Shown in pieces: positions 7,235 through 15,274 of a stretch of 47,642 nt of DNA (the stretch's first letter is position 1; each line of letters begins with the position of its first letter). Both the position numbers and the translations under genes were made by a program. Source of the DNA: an uncultured Blautia sp. (GTDB lineage Bacteria > Bacillota > Clostridia > Lachnospirales > Lachnospiraceae); the NCBI GenBank assembly GCA_934408705.1, contig CAKRVL010000010.1, forward strand, positions 1 through 47,642, read 5' to 3'. The notes under the pieces are model-generated. The model worked only from the letters and a program-made list of their open reading frames with translations. It made no database searches and was not told where the DNA came from.

Positions 7235-7780
7235 ATGATCGATATATTTAGAGAAGGGATGGATCCGTCTATGCTTTTTTACAGAATATTTCCTGTTATT
7301 GTAGCAGGATGTGCCGTTCTGATGGATATTCAGAGGACGAAGGTAGACAATGGCTGGCTATTATTTTGTACACTGGTCAGTATGGCTATAAGGCTGTGGG
7401 AAAAGGATGTGGGGAGTATGGGGTGCTGGCTTGGAGGATTGCTGCTTCCTGTGCTGGTTCTGGGAGTCCTGTTTGTGTTCAGAATGCTTGGAGCCGGCGA
7501 TATCAAGCTTTTGTGCGTGTTGGGCAGTGTGCTCGGACCGGTTGAAATTCTAAAATGCATTTTCTATTCCTTTCTGATCGGAGCTGTTATAGCTGTAGCT
7601 CTTATGGTTTCATATGGCATTGTCTGCCAGAGAATTCTTTATTTATTACATTACCTTAGTGATTATTTTAAAACAGGAAAAAGAGAACCTTATTGTAAAA
7701 GAGGTATGTCGCTGGAAAACTTTCATTTCACAGTCCCAATATTTTTAAGTGCATTGCTTTATGCAGGAGGTGTCTATTGA
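7235..7780 (+). CDS. Prepilin peptidase, A24 family (TadV/CpaA-like)
   Basis: Membrane aspartyl protease that removes the leader from Flp-type prepilins. The 181-residue protein is almost all membrane helices; the catalytic aspartates are D31 in LMDIQRTKVDNGW and D89 in the G-x-G-D motif of RMLGAGDIKLL. The long N-terminal methylase-like domain of classical PilD is missing, as in TadV. ATG 7235 lacks a clear ribosome site; an ATG at 7271 lies 12 bases after GAGAAGGG and is an alternative. Its TGA overlaps the TTG start of the next gene. Confidence 0.9.
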   Translation: MIDIFREGMDPSMLFYRIFPVIVAGCAVLMDIQRTKVDNGWLLFCTLVSMAIRLWEKDVGSMGCWLGGLLLPVLVLGVLFVFRMLGAGDIKLLCVLGSVLGPVEILKCIFYSFLIGAVIAVALMVSYGIVCQRILYLLHYLSDYFKTGKREPYCKRGMSLENFHFTVPIFLSALLYAGGVY

Positions 7781-8790
7781 AAAAGAACATTTTTGCAGTC
7801 TGTGACCTTGAGGTGGATTATGCCCTGAATTTTATGGATTATTTGAATCAAAAGAAAAATATTCCATTTGAGATCCAGGCATTTACAAATGTGGAGAGTC
7901 TGATTGCCTATGGGAAAATAAATCATATTGAGTTGCTGCTGATCTCCCAGAAGGCTATGTGCCGTCAGGTGCAGGAATTAGAAATTGGCAAAATTGTTAT
8001 ACTTTCGGAGGGAGTACACCCGCCGGAGCTTGACCGTTATCCAAGCGTATATAAATATCAGGCTTCCTCAGATGTTGTGCGGGAGGTAATGGCTTGCTAC
8101 GGGGTTGAGAAGGCTGTGACTCCTGCTGCGTTTCCGGTGTTGAAGAAAACTACAGAAATATATGCTGTATATTCGCCTTTAGGTCGTTGTCTGAAGACAT
8201 CCTTTGCACTTACGCTGGGGCAGATATTAGCGAAAGACAGAGCGGTTTTGTACCTTAATCTGGAGGAATATTCTGGATTTGAAGAAATGATGGGAAAAGG
8301 CTTTTCGCAAAATTTAAGTGATCTTCTTTATTTTGTAAGGCAGGAGAACGGAAACCTGATTTATAAGATGAATGGTATGATACAGACTATCAATAATCTG
8401 GATTATGTTCCACCAGTGCGTACACCAGAGGATATCCGCGGAACGGCATGGGAAGACTGGGAAAGGCTGATACAGGAAATTGTGATCCATAGTAATTATG
8501 AAATTATAATTCTGGATGTGGGAGGGGCTGTTGAGGGGACTTTTCAGATGCTGGATATGTGTCAGCGGATATATATGCCCATTATGTCTGATACGGTATC
8601 TGTATCGAAGGTGGCTCAATTTGAAAATCTGGTGAGAATCTGGGATTATCCCCAGATCCTTACCAAAACAGTTAAGGTACGTCCGCCATTTCATGGTGGA
8701 AATGTTGCGCCGGAGAATTACATAGAAGGACTTGTGTGGAGTGAGCTTGGAGACTATGTCAGAGAAGTTTTGAGAAAGGAAAAGGAATGA
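7777..8790 (+). CDS. TadZ/CpaE-like pilus-localisation ATPase
   Basis: Two-part protein: an N-terminal receiver-like domain (about 1-110) lacking an obvious phospho-acceptor constellation, and a C-terminal ParA/MinD-like domain. The nucleotide loop is unusual: SPLGRCLKTSFAL (133-145) in place of KGGxGKTT; the lysine-threonine pair K140-T141 is kept. In Tad systems this protein places the machine at the cell pole. The start is TTG at 7777, chosen because AGGAGGTG ends four bases upstream and TTG overlaps the stop of the preceding gene (TTGA). 337 residues; the end overlaps tadA by four bases. Confidence 0.8.
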   Translation: MKKNIFAVCDLEVDYALNFMDYLNQKKNIPFEIQAFTNVESLIAYGKINHIELLLISQKAMCRQVQELEIGKIVILSEGVHPPELDRYPSVYKYQASSDVVREVMACYGVEKAVTPAAFPVLKKTTEIYAVYSPLGRCLKTSFALTLGQILAKDRAVLYLNLEEYSGFEEMMGKGFSQNLSDLLYFVRQENGNLIYKMNGMIQTINNLDYVPPVRTPEDIRGTAWEDWERLIQEIVIHSNYEIIILDVGGAVEGTFQMLDMCQRIYMPIMSDTVSVSKVAQFENLVRIWDYPQILTKTVKVRPPFHGGNVAPENYIEGLVWSELGDYVREVLRKEKE

Positions 8791-9980
8791 GTCAGGAAAT
8801 ATTTCGTAAACTGAGAAAGCTGCTCATGGATAAATTAGATGTGTACAGAGAACTTACGGATCAGGAAATTCTTGAGACTATTGATGAACTGATTGTAAAT
8901 ACATTAAGGGAATCGGGGGTGAGTCTGAAGGAAAAGGTGCAGCTGCGTCAGGAATTGTTTTATTCCGTGCGGAAGCTGGATGTTCTCCAGGAATTAATTG
9001 AAGATGAAACAGTAACAGAAATTATGGTAAATGGTCCCGACTCTATTTTTGTTGAGCGTAAAGGAAAGCTGACAAGGTGGCCGAAATCATTTACAGATCA
9101 GGAGAAACTGGAGGATGTGATCCAGCAGATTGTTGGAAAGTGCAACCGTATTGTGAATGAGTCCAGTCCTATTGTAGATGCCAGATTGGAAAATGGCGCC
9201 AGAGTTAATGTAGTCGTGGCCCCTGTTGCTCTTAATGGACCAATCCTTACTATCCGCCGTTTTCCGGATACCCCGATTACAATGGAGAAGCTGATCGAAC
9301 TGGGAAGTATAACACCAGCATGCGCCAGCTTTCTGGAAAAACTGGTGAGAGCAAGGTATTCCATTGTGATCGGTGGAGGAACCGGAAGTGGAAAGACTAC
9401 GTTTTTAGGAGCATTGTCTGAATATATTCCAAAGGACGAACGGATTATTACCATTGAGGATAACGCAGAATTAAAGCTTCAGGGAATCGCAAATCTGGTC
9501 AGGCTGGAGGCCAGGGCAGCAACCATGAATGGAGCGCCCGGGGTTAGTATCCGGGATCTGATACGTTCAGCACTTCGTATGCGTCCTGATCGGATCATTG
9601 TGGGTGAGGTGCGTGGTGGCGAGGCAATGGACATGCTGCAGGCACTAAATACAGGACACGAAGGGAGTCTTGGAACCGCTCATGCAAATAGCTGTCGTGA
9701 TATGTTAGCGCGGTTGGAGATTATGACATTGATGGCTGAATTGGATCTGCCTCTTCCGGCAGTGCGAAGACAGATTGCTTCCGGTGTGGATATTCTTGTT
9801 CATCTTGGACGTATGCGAGATAAATCCAGAAAGCTTCTGGAAGTATCGGAGGTATGTGGGTATGAGGAGGGAGAAATCAGATTGCAGTCCTTATATCAAT
9901 GGCAGGAGGGGCGTGGGCTGGTGCAGCTTGCACCGCTTATGCATAAAGAAAAACTGGAACGTGCGGGGGTAACGTTATGA
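8787..9980 (+). CDS. tadA: Tad secretion ATPase TadA/CpaF
   Basis: Hexameric motor ATPase that powers assembly of the Flp pilus. The 397-residue protein shows Walker [10 protein letters not shown] (196-204), an Asp box [11 protein letters not shown], a Walker B/arginine-finger region [20 protein letters not shown], and the His box [14 protein letters not shown]. The N-terminal ILITVNG-like region ([14 protein letters not shown], 78-90) is typical of CpaF. It starts at an ATGA overlap with the preceding gene and ends in an ATGA overlap with tadB, so translation is coupled. Confidence 0.96.
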   Translation: MSQEIFRKLRKLLMDKLDVYRELTDQEILETIDELIVNTLRESGVSLKEKVQLRQELFYSVRKLDVLQELIEDETVTEIMVNGPDSIFVERKGKLTRWPKSFTDQEKLEDVIQQIVGKCNRIVNESSPIVDARLENGARVNVVVAPVALNGPILTIRRFPDTPITMEKLIELGSITPACASFLEKLVRARYSIVIGGGTGSGKTTFLGALSEYIPKDERIITIEDNAELKLQGIANLVRLEARAATMNGAPGVSIRDLIRSALRMRPDRIIVGEVRGGEAMDMLQALNTGHEGSLGTAHANSCRDMLARLEIMTLMAELDLPLPAVRRQIASGVDILVHLGRMRDKSRKLLEVSEVCGYEEGEIRLQSLYQWQEGRGLVQLAPLMHKEKLERAGVTL

Positions 9981-10729
9981 GTGGTCAGAAAGCTGATTAT
10001 GAAGTGTATCATTATTCTGTAAAAGAGATTTTGAAATATATAGCAGAAAGTGCGGCACTGTGCGGTATAGTTGACTATCTGTTTTATAAAAGTATGTGGG
10101 TTTTGGTTTTTATGGTACCTGTTTCCGGTATGTATTTAAAATGGAAAAAGAAGCAGCTTATCAGAGAGCGTAAAAGAAAGCTGAATTATCAGTTTCGGGA
10201 TGCCCTGAACTCAATGAGTGTGGCTGTGCAGGCGGGATATTCTGTAGAAAATGCGGTTTCTTCCTGCGTGCGGGATCTGGAACAGCTGTATTCGAAGGAC
10301 GAGGATATTGTGGCAGAATTTCGGTATATAGAGACACAACAGAAGGTAAGCGTACCTGTTGAGGAATTGTTTCTTGATCTGGGGCAGAGATGCAGGGTGG
10401 AGGACATTGAAAATTTTGCATCGATTTTATACACAGCTAAAAGAAGTGGAGGTGATCTTGGAAATGTACTCCAGAAGGTTGCCAGAATGCTGGGAGATAA
10501 GATTGATGTAAAAAAAGAAATTGAAGCTACTCTTGCTGCCAAGAAGTCGGAGCAGATGATCATGAGTCTTATGCCTGCTGGAATCATTCTCTATCTCAGA
10601 CTAGCATCTCCTGGATTTCTGGATATGCTTTATGGGAATCCCTTTGGAATAGCTGCAATGACGGTTTGTCTGACTGTGTATGGACTGGCTTATTGGATGG
10701 GAAAACGGATCGTAGAAATTGAGGTGTAG
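9977..10729 (+). CDS. tadB: Tad inner-membrane platform protein TadB-like (T2SS F family)
   Basis: Inner-membrane platform of the pilus machine. Residues about 18-52 form one or two membrane helices, followed by the cytoplasmic T2SSF helical domain (FRDALNSMSVAVQAGYSVE, about 74-92) and two C-terminal membrane helices. The 250-residue length is somewhat short for TadB. It partners the TadC-like protein encoded next and overlaps tadA by four bases. Confidence 0.85.
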   Translation: MSGQKADYEVYHYSVKEILKYIAESAALCGIVDYLFYKSMWVLVFMVPVSGMYLKWKKKQLIRERKRKLNYQFRDALNSMSVAVQAGYSVENAVSSCVRDLEQLYSKDEDIVAEFRYIETQQKVSVPVEELFLDLGQRCRVEDIENFASILYTAKRSGGDLGNVLQKVARMLGDKIDVKKEIEATLAAKKSEQMIMSLMPAGIILYLRLASPGFLDMLYGNPFGIAAMTVCLTVYGLAYWMGKRIVEIEV

Positions 10730-10732
10730 TGA

Positions 10733-11749
10733 ATGTGGTTTCATATTGTTATTTTTGTTATATTATTGCTTCTGGCAGTACTTAGCGCTCTGGGATGGAT
10801 TCACATAGAAAAGCTTGGTACAGCGAAGGGAAGAAGATTATTTTTTGTGGTTGCATTGGCTGGAAATATAACCGGGTTTATTCTGACCTGTACAAAAGGC
10901 GGAGGACAGACATTTGAACATGGTTATGAGCTGAAAAAAGAGGAGGAGCCTTATGAAGAAAAATTCACAGTATCTGTGGAGGGAGAAAAAGCAGCAAGTG
11001 TTTATATACAGATTCCGGAAAAAGAGTCTGCCAAGGAAGATTCTGTGCAGCAGGAGGTGCTGACAGAAGAAGAGGAAAAGGAACAGCATCTTCTGGAGTT
11101 TGTTGAGAATTACAACAGTGGACAGGAGAAAGCAGATTATTACTATCTTCCAGCGTCCTGGGATGGGAGAAAACTGAAATGGGAGGTACCCTATGATAAT
11201 ACCGGAAATCTTCTTTCTGCAATAGCTATAACAGCCGCTTTTGTTATGATTGTTATAACTGCGCGAGAGGAACAAAAGGAGAGGGCAAGAAGATACGAAG
11301 AGCTTATGATGGATTATCCGGGACTTATTATGAAGTTTACCTTGCTGGTTCAGGCGGGGATGACTGTAAGAAATGCTTTTCGAAAAATAGCTGTTGATTA
11401 TAAAAGAAAAAAAGAAAAACATATCGCCTATGAAGAAATTGTCACTGCCTGTCATGAGATGGAAAGCGGAGTCTCCGAACTTGAGGCTTACCGACGTTTT
11501 GGAGAACGATGCGGACATGTGAAATATAAAACGTTTGCTACACTTTTAATCCAGAATCTTCAGAAAGGCAGTCGTTACATGGGGGAGATGTTGGAAAAGG
11601 AATCTGTGGAAGCCTGGGATGACAGGAAAAGAAAGGCAAAGGTACTGGGGGAAGCAGCAACGACTAAGCTGCTGGTTCCAATGGTATTGATGTTAGGAGT
11701 AGTAATGGCAATCGTTATGCTTCCGGCCTGTCTGTCCTTTTATGGATAA
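10733..11749 (+). CDS. tadC: Tad platform protein TadC-like with an acidic inserted segment
   Basis: Second T2SS F-family platform protein, 338 residues. The C-terminal half carries the family domain (ELMMDYPGLIMKFTLLVQAG, about 194-213) and a final membrane helix (LLVPMVLMLGVVMAIVMLPA). Unusually, two N-terminal membrane helices are followed by a hydrophilic, Glu/Lys-rich stretch of about 90 residues (about 60-150) before the next membrane helix. That stretch has no recognisable domain and would lie outside the membrane, perhaps on the cell surface. The gene begins three bases after tadB. Confidence 0.82.
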   Translation: MWFHIVIFVILLLLAVLSALGWIHIEKLGTAKGRRLFFVVALAGNITGFILTCTKGGGQTFEHGYELKKEEEPYEEKFTVSVEGEKAASVYIQIPEKESAKEDSVQQEVLTEEEEKEQHLLEFVENYNSGQEKADYYYLPASWDGRKLKWEVPYDNTGNLLSAIAITAAFVMIVITAREEQKERARRYEELMMDYPGLIMKFTLLVQAGMTVRNAFRKIAVDYKRKKEKHIAYEEIVTACHEMESGVSELEAYRRFGERCGHVKYKTFATLLIQNLQKGSRYMGEMLEKESVEAWDDRKRKAKVLGEAATTKLLVPMVLMLGVVMAIVMLPACLSFYG

Positions 11750-11827
11750 ATCCAATCTGCAAAGAAACGCTACCGACAAAAGCAGTGCGGAATGCAGAAA
11801 TATTTCAGGCAGAGGGAGGTGAGAAAG

Positions 11828-12007
11828 ATGAGGGAATTGTACAGACTTGCAAGGGAATTTTTGCAGGAAGAGGATGCAGTAGGTGTTGTGGAGATTATTT
11901 TGATTCTTGTAGTTCTTATTGGTCTGGTTATGATTTTTAAAGACCAGCTTACCAGTCTTGTGAAAAATATTCTGTCAAAAATAACGAAACAAAGTAATTC
12001 AATTTAA
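11828..12007 (+). CDS. Flp1-like pilin subunit
   Basis: The likely major pilin: 59 residues, one hydrophobic helix. The segment EEDAVGVVEIILIL matches the Flp1-like family, with Glu at position +5 if cleavage follows the Ala. Processing by one of the two A24 peptidases in this locus is expected. I take ATG 11828 because GGGAGGTG lies seven bases upstream; the longer frame from 11792 has no ribosome site and would put extra charged residues before a normal prepilin leader. Confidence 0.85.
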   Translation: MRELYRLAREFLQEEDAVGVVEIILILVVLIGLVMIFKDQLTSLVKNILSKITKQSNSI

Positions 12008-12052
12008 CTGATTTCCAATTAACAAAAATGATTAAAAAAGGAGAGGTGCTCC

Positions 12053-13561
12053 ATGGCAAAGAGAGGAAGTATTACTGTATTTCTGGCGTTAATCCTTGGA
12101 CTTGTTTTGTCCCTGCTGAGCTCAGGACTCGAGTCAGCACGAATGGCCGCAGCCAGAACCCAGATACTAAATGGGATGGATATTGGACTGTATTCCCTGT
12201 TTGGACAGTATAATAAGTCCCTTTTAAAGGACTTTGATCTGTTCGCTGTTGATGGGGCTTGCGGGGGAAAGGAAATGGATCTGGCTTCTGTGTATGATAA
12301 TCTGGAATCTTATATGAAGCCTGTGCTGAAGCAAAACAGTCAGGAATTGTCAGTGCAACAGGGCGGTATATCAGGTTATCTTTTGATGACAGATTCCGAG
12401 GGCGAGGTTTTTTATCAACAGGCAGTCCGGTATATGAAAGAAACTTTTGGAAGCCATGGGGCAAAGCTCCTTTTGAACAAAATAAGAAATTTACAGAAAA
12501 AAACAATTGAAGCAGAGACAAAAGGAAATGAATTGGAAAATAAGGGAACTATTGAAAATTATGAAAGTGAAATGGATTTGGCCAGTCAGAAAAGTCAGGC
12601 TGTGCTGGAGGAAAAGAAAAAACAAGAGCAGCAGAAGCAGCAAGAACAGAATGGATTTACGGATGGGAAAATGCTGCCTTCCGTAACTGAAGCAGAGAAT
12701 CCTCCCGTAAAGGTGGAAAATCCTATTCCGGTTATTAGAAGGCTTAGATGGATGGGAATATTGGATCTTGTTTTGCCTGCAGAAAAAATTGTATCAGATA
12801 AAAGCGTTAAGAAAAAAGATCTTTTGTCAGGAAGAAAACAGGAACATGGATTTGCTATGGAAGATACGGTGAAACCTGATGGAACAATTGCATCTCAAGT
12901 CCTATTTCAACAGTATTTGCTTGAAAAATTGGGAAATTATATGGAACCGGGCAAGGGAGATTTAAGTTATCAGATTGAGTATATTATCGAGAAGAAAAAC
13001 AGTGACGAAGCAAATCTAAAGGCGATAGCCAAAAAACTGCTTATGGTGCGGGAAGGGATTAATGTTGCGTGTCTGTTGGCTGATTCTGTGATGATGTCAC
13101 AGATTCAGGCTTTAGCGGTAGCTATTGCAGCAGGATTCCTGATTCCGCCAGCAGCAGTGGCTATTGAAGCAGCGCTGATTTTATGCTGGTCATTTGCAGA
13201 AAGCGTTCTGGATGTAAGAGAATTGTTCGCCGGAGGAAAGGTGCCAATCGTAAAAAATGCTTCTAACTGGCAATTATCCTTGCAGGGAATGCCTGCACTA
13301 ATGGATAAGCTGGATACTGAACGCAAAAATGATGAAAATGGTCTGTCTTATCAGGATTATCTGCAGATTTTTTTGCTTACTACTTCAAAAAATCAGAAAA
13401 TATCCGGAGGAATGGATATGGTGGAATGCGCATTTCGGAAAATTGGAAATTGGGAAGATTTCCGCCTGGATTTATGTATTACAGCATTAGAAGCATCTGT
13501 GGATGTCGATGCAAATAAAAGAAAGACTTTTACAGTGGCAAGAGAATATCATTATATTTAA
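12053..13561 (+). CDS. DUF5702-type Tad-associated pseudopilin-like protein
   Basis: Large protein (502 residues) beginning KRGSITVFLALILGLVLSLL, a type IV prepilin-like leader with Gly-Ser at the expected cut site but Phe instead of Glu at +5. I recognise the start (ITVFLALILGLVLSLLSSGLESARMAA) as that of DUF5702 proteins, which accompany Tad loci in Clostridia. The rest is soluble and probably extracytoplasmic, with a Gln/Lys-rich coiled coil near 175-200 and a second long hydrophobic stretch near 350-395. A good ribosome site (AAAGGAGAGG) lies about six bases before ATG 12053. Exact role unknown; TadG-like capping is an inference. Confidence 0.75.
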   Translation: MAKRGSITVFLALILGLVLSLLSSGLESARMAAARTQILNGMDIGLYSLFGQYNKSLLKDFDLFAVDGACGGKEMDLASVYDNLESYMKPVLKQNSQELSVQQGGISGYLLMTDSEGEVFYQQAVRYMKETFGSHGAKLLLNKIRNLQKKTIEAETKGNELENKGTIENYESEMDLASQKSQAVLEEKKKQEQQKQQEQNGFTDGKMLPSVTEAENPPVKVENPIPVIRRLRWMGILDLVLPAEKIVSDKSVKKKDLLSGRKQEHGFAMEDTVKPDGTIASQVLFQQYLLEKLGNYMEPGKGDLSYQIEYIIEKKNSDEANLKAIAKKLLMVREGINVACLLADSVMMSQIQALAVAIAAGFLIPPAAVAIEAALILCWSFAESVLDVRELFAGGKVPIVKNASNWQLSLQGMPALMDKLDTERKNDENGLSYQDYLQIFLLTTSKNQKISGGMDMVECAFRKIGNWEDFRLDLCITALEASVDVDANKRKTFTVAREYHYI

Positions 13562-13616
13562 AGTTTTATAATAAAAAGGCGCAGAAAGATGCTTTTCCGG
13601 AAAGGAGATGGGAAGA

Positions 13617-14417
13617 TTGATCAGAAAATGGAAAAAAGATATATATACTTTGAAAAAGAGAATAACTAGAAGGAATAGTTCTCTGGGGATCCCGCCCTTT
13701 CGAATTCCCCCGATTTTGGAAGGTGGCTTTTTCGGCAAAGTATCTCTGTGCGCCTTTGGGAAGGGGATTTCTGTCAGACTGAAAAAAGCCAGCCTTACTG
13801 TGGAAGCTGCATTTGTGTTGCCGCTGTTTTTCCTTGGAATGGTGTCAATGATTTCTTTTATGGACGTTTACCGCATACAGACTGAACATTTAAGTAAGCT
13901 TTGTCAGCGTACAAAGGAAGCTGGAATGTATGCATATGCTGTGGATGGTGATGGCGCAGAAGAGATTACACTGCCGGATATTTATAAGTATAAACCAGTC
14001 CAGGGAATGATCCCTCTTCCGGCAATATGGATGCATAATACAGTGAAGGTTCACGCATGGACCGGAGCAGACAGAGGAAGCGGTTGGGAGGATGAGGATA
14101 GAGAAAGAGAGAATATGGTATATGTAACTGTTTCTGGTTCGGTATACCATAAAAAGTTGAACTGCAGACATCTTAATCTGTCTGTTTCCAAGATCGCAGG
14201 TGCAAATATATCTGCGAAGCGGAATGAATACGGAGAAAAATATCATGCATGCGAAAGCTGCAGTCGGGGACAACCACCTGGAAATGCAGTATATATTACA
14301 AACTCCGGAAATCGCTATCATAATGATAAAAATTGTAGTGGTTTGAAGCGCTCTGTGCGGTTGGTGAAGGAATCTGAAGTGGGAAGTCTGCATCCGTGTA
14401 AAAGATGCGGCAAATGA
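13617..14417 (+). CDS. TadE-like pseudopilin with two Cys/His motifs at the C-terminus
   Basis: Prepilin-type segment SLTVEAAFVLPLFFLGM about 60 residues in, with Glu at +5, as in TadE/TadF pseudopilins. The exported part ends in two copies of one motif: SGSVYHKKLNCRHL, then HACESC; and NSGNRYHNDKNCSGL, then HPCKRC. The spacing Y-H-x4-C ... H-x-C-x2-C suggests two metal-binding modules or surface disulphides. I prefer the TTG at 13617, nine bases after AAAGGAG; the ATG at 13608 directly abuts that ribosome site. The lead-in before the pilin helix is long and basic. 266 residues. Confidence 0.75.
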   Translation: MIRKWKKDIYTLKKRITRRNSSLGIPPFRIPPILEGGFFGKVSLCAFGKGISVRLKKASLTVEAAFVLPLFFLGMVSMISFMDVYRIQTEHLSKLCQRTKEAGMYAYAVDGDGAEEITLPDIYKYKPVQGMIPLPAIWMHNTVKVHAWTGADRGSGWEDEDRERENMVYVTVSGSVYHKKLNCRHLNLSVSKIAGANISAKRNEYGEKYHACESCSRGQPPGNAVYITNSGNRYHNDKNCSGLKRSVRLVKESEVGSLHPCKRCGK

Positions 14418-14430
14418 AAGGAGAAGGCAG

Positions 14431-14841
14431 ATGGAACAGCTTTGTATTCTGATCTTTTTGGGGATTAATAGTTGGAAGGATTTGAGAACAAGAGAAGTTT
14501 CCCTTTTGACTATCTGCGTGTTTGGAATCGTTGGGGTGGTAAGAGCCTGTTTTATTGGAAGTATAGATATGGAATGGGTCGGAAATGTCAGTCTGGGCAG
14601 TGCTGTGATCATACTTAGCATATGTTCAAAGGGCGCTATGGGAATAGGAGATGGGCTTTTGCTATTGGCCCTTGGAACAGTGCTATCATTTCGGCAGCTT
14701 TTGGCAGCTTTTTTAACGGGATTGTTATGCTGCAGTTTTTGGGGAATACTTCTGCTTTTATTACCGAGAGGGAAAAAGACTGTAGAGCTTCCGTTTGTAC
14801 CGTTTCTTCTGGTGGGGTATATTGGAGGATTGATATGTTGA
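14431..14841 (+). CDS. Second, minimal prepilin peptidase (A24 family)
   Basis: A 136-residue, all-helix membrane protein with the two A24 catalytic aspartates: one in INSWKDLRTREVSL (D17) and one in the G-x-G-D of GAMGIGDGLLLL. Much shorter than the 181-residue peptidase at the start of the operon. The pair may divide substrates, for instance Flp1-like pilin versus TadE-like pseudopilins. GGAGAAGG precedes the ATG. The final bases overlap the next gene by seven (ATGTTGA). Confidence 0.82.
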   Translation: MEQLCILIFLGINSWKDLRTREVSLLTICVFGIVGVVRACFIGSIDMEWVGNVSLGSAVIILSICSKGAMGIGDGLLLLALGTVLSFRQLLAAFLTGLLCCSFWGILLLLLPRGKKTVELPFVPFLLVGYIGGLIC

Positions 14842-15272
14842 AAAAGAGGATAAGGAAAGGCAGTATGACTATTGAGACAGCACTTTTAATGCCTGTGATC
14901 CTGCTTGTTCTGCTGGGAACTTTGTTCTTGTTCTTTTACGTACATAATCGTGCGTGGTTGACGGCAGCAGCATATGAAGCAGCCCTGGATGGAAGCATGG
15001 AGAGTGTCAGACCAGATGGAAAAAGTCAGGAAAGAGCATTAAAAAAAGGAAAAGAGCTTGGAAATACAGGTTTTTATGGAAGCCGAGATTTAAAGCTTCA
15101 GGCTAGTGCCGGGAAAACAGTGAAGGTAACATATGATCTTGAGCTGTTTTCTGTTTATGGTGGATTTAACGCTCATATGCAGGTGCAGGGAAAAACAAAA
15201 GTAATAAAGCCAGTATCCTGGATCCGAAAAATGAAAGGATTATCTGAAACTTTGAAAAGTCTGAAGGAGTAG
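14835..15272 (+). CDS. TadE-like pseudopilin
   Basis: Minor pseudopilin of 145 residues. The start KKRIRKGSMTIETALLMP has the Gly-Ser cut site and Glu at +5 followed by a hydrophobic helix, the classical TadE leader; the rest is a small exported domain ending in a basic tail. I start at ATG 14835, which overlaps the preceding stop and has GGAGG nearby; the same frame is open upstream to 14622 but that part is the peptidase gene read out of frame. Stop is two bases before the FHA gene. Confidence 0.82.
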   Translation: MLKKRIRKGSMTIETALLMPVILLVLLGTLFLFFYVHNRAWLTAAAYEAALDGSMESVRPDGKSQERALKKGKELGNTGFYGSRDLKLQASAGKTVKVTYDLELFSVYGGFNAHMQVQGKTKVIKPVSWIRKMKGLSETLKSLKE

Positions 15273-15274
15273 AG

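Noticed and set aside
13890..14621. 243-codon open frame opposite the pseudopilin and second peptidase
   Set aside because: Spans two well-supported genes on the opposite strand and has no ribosome site or domain.
14622..14834. Longer reading frame upstream of the TadE-like gene
   Set aside because: It is the second peptidase gene read in another frame; the prepilin leader begins at ATG 14835.
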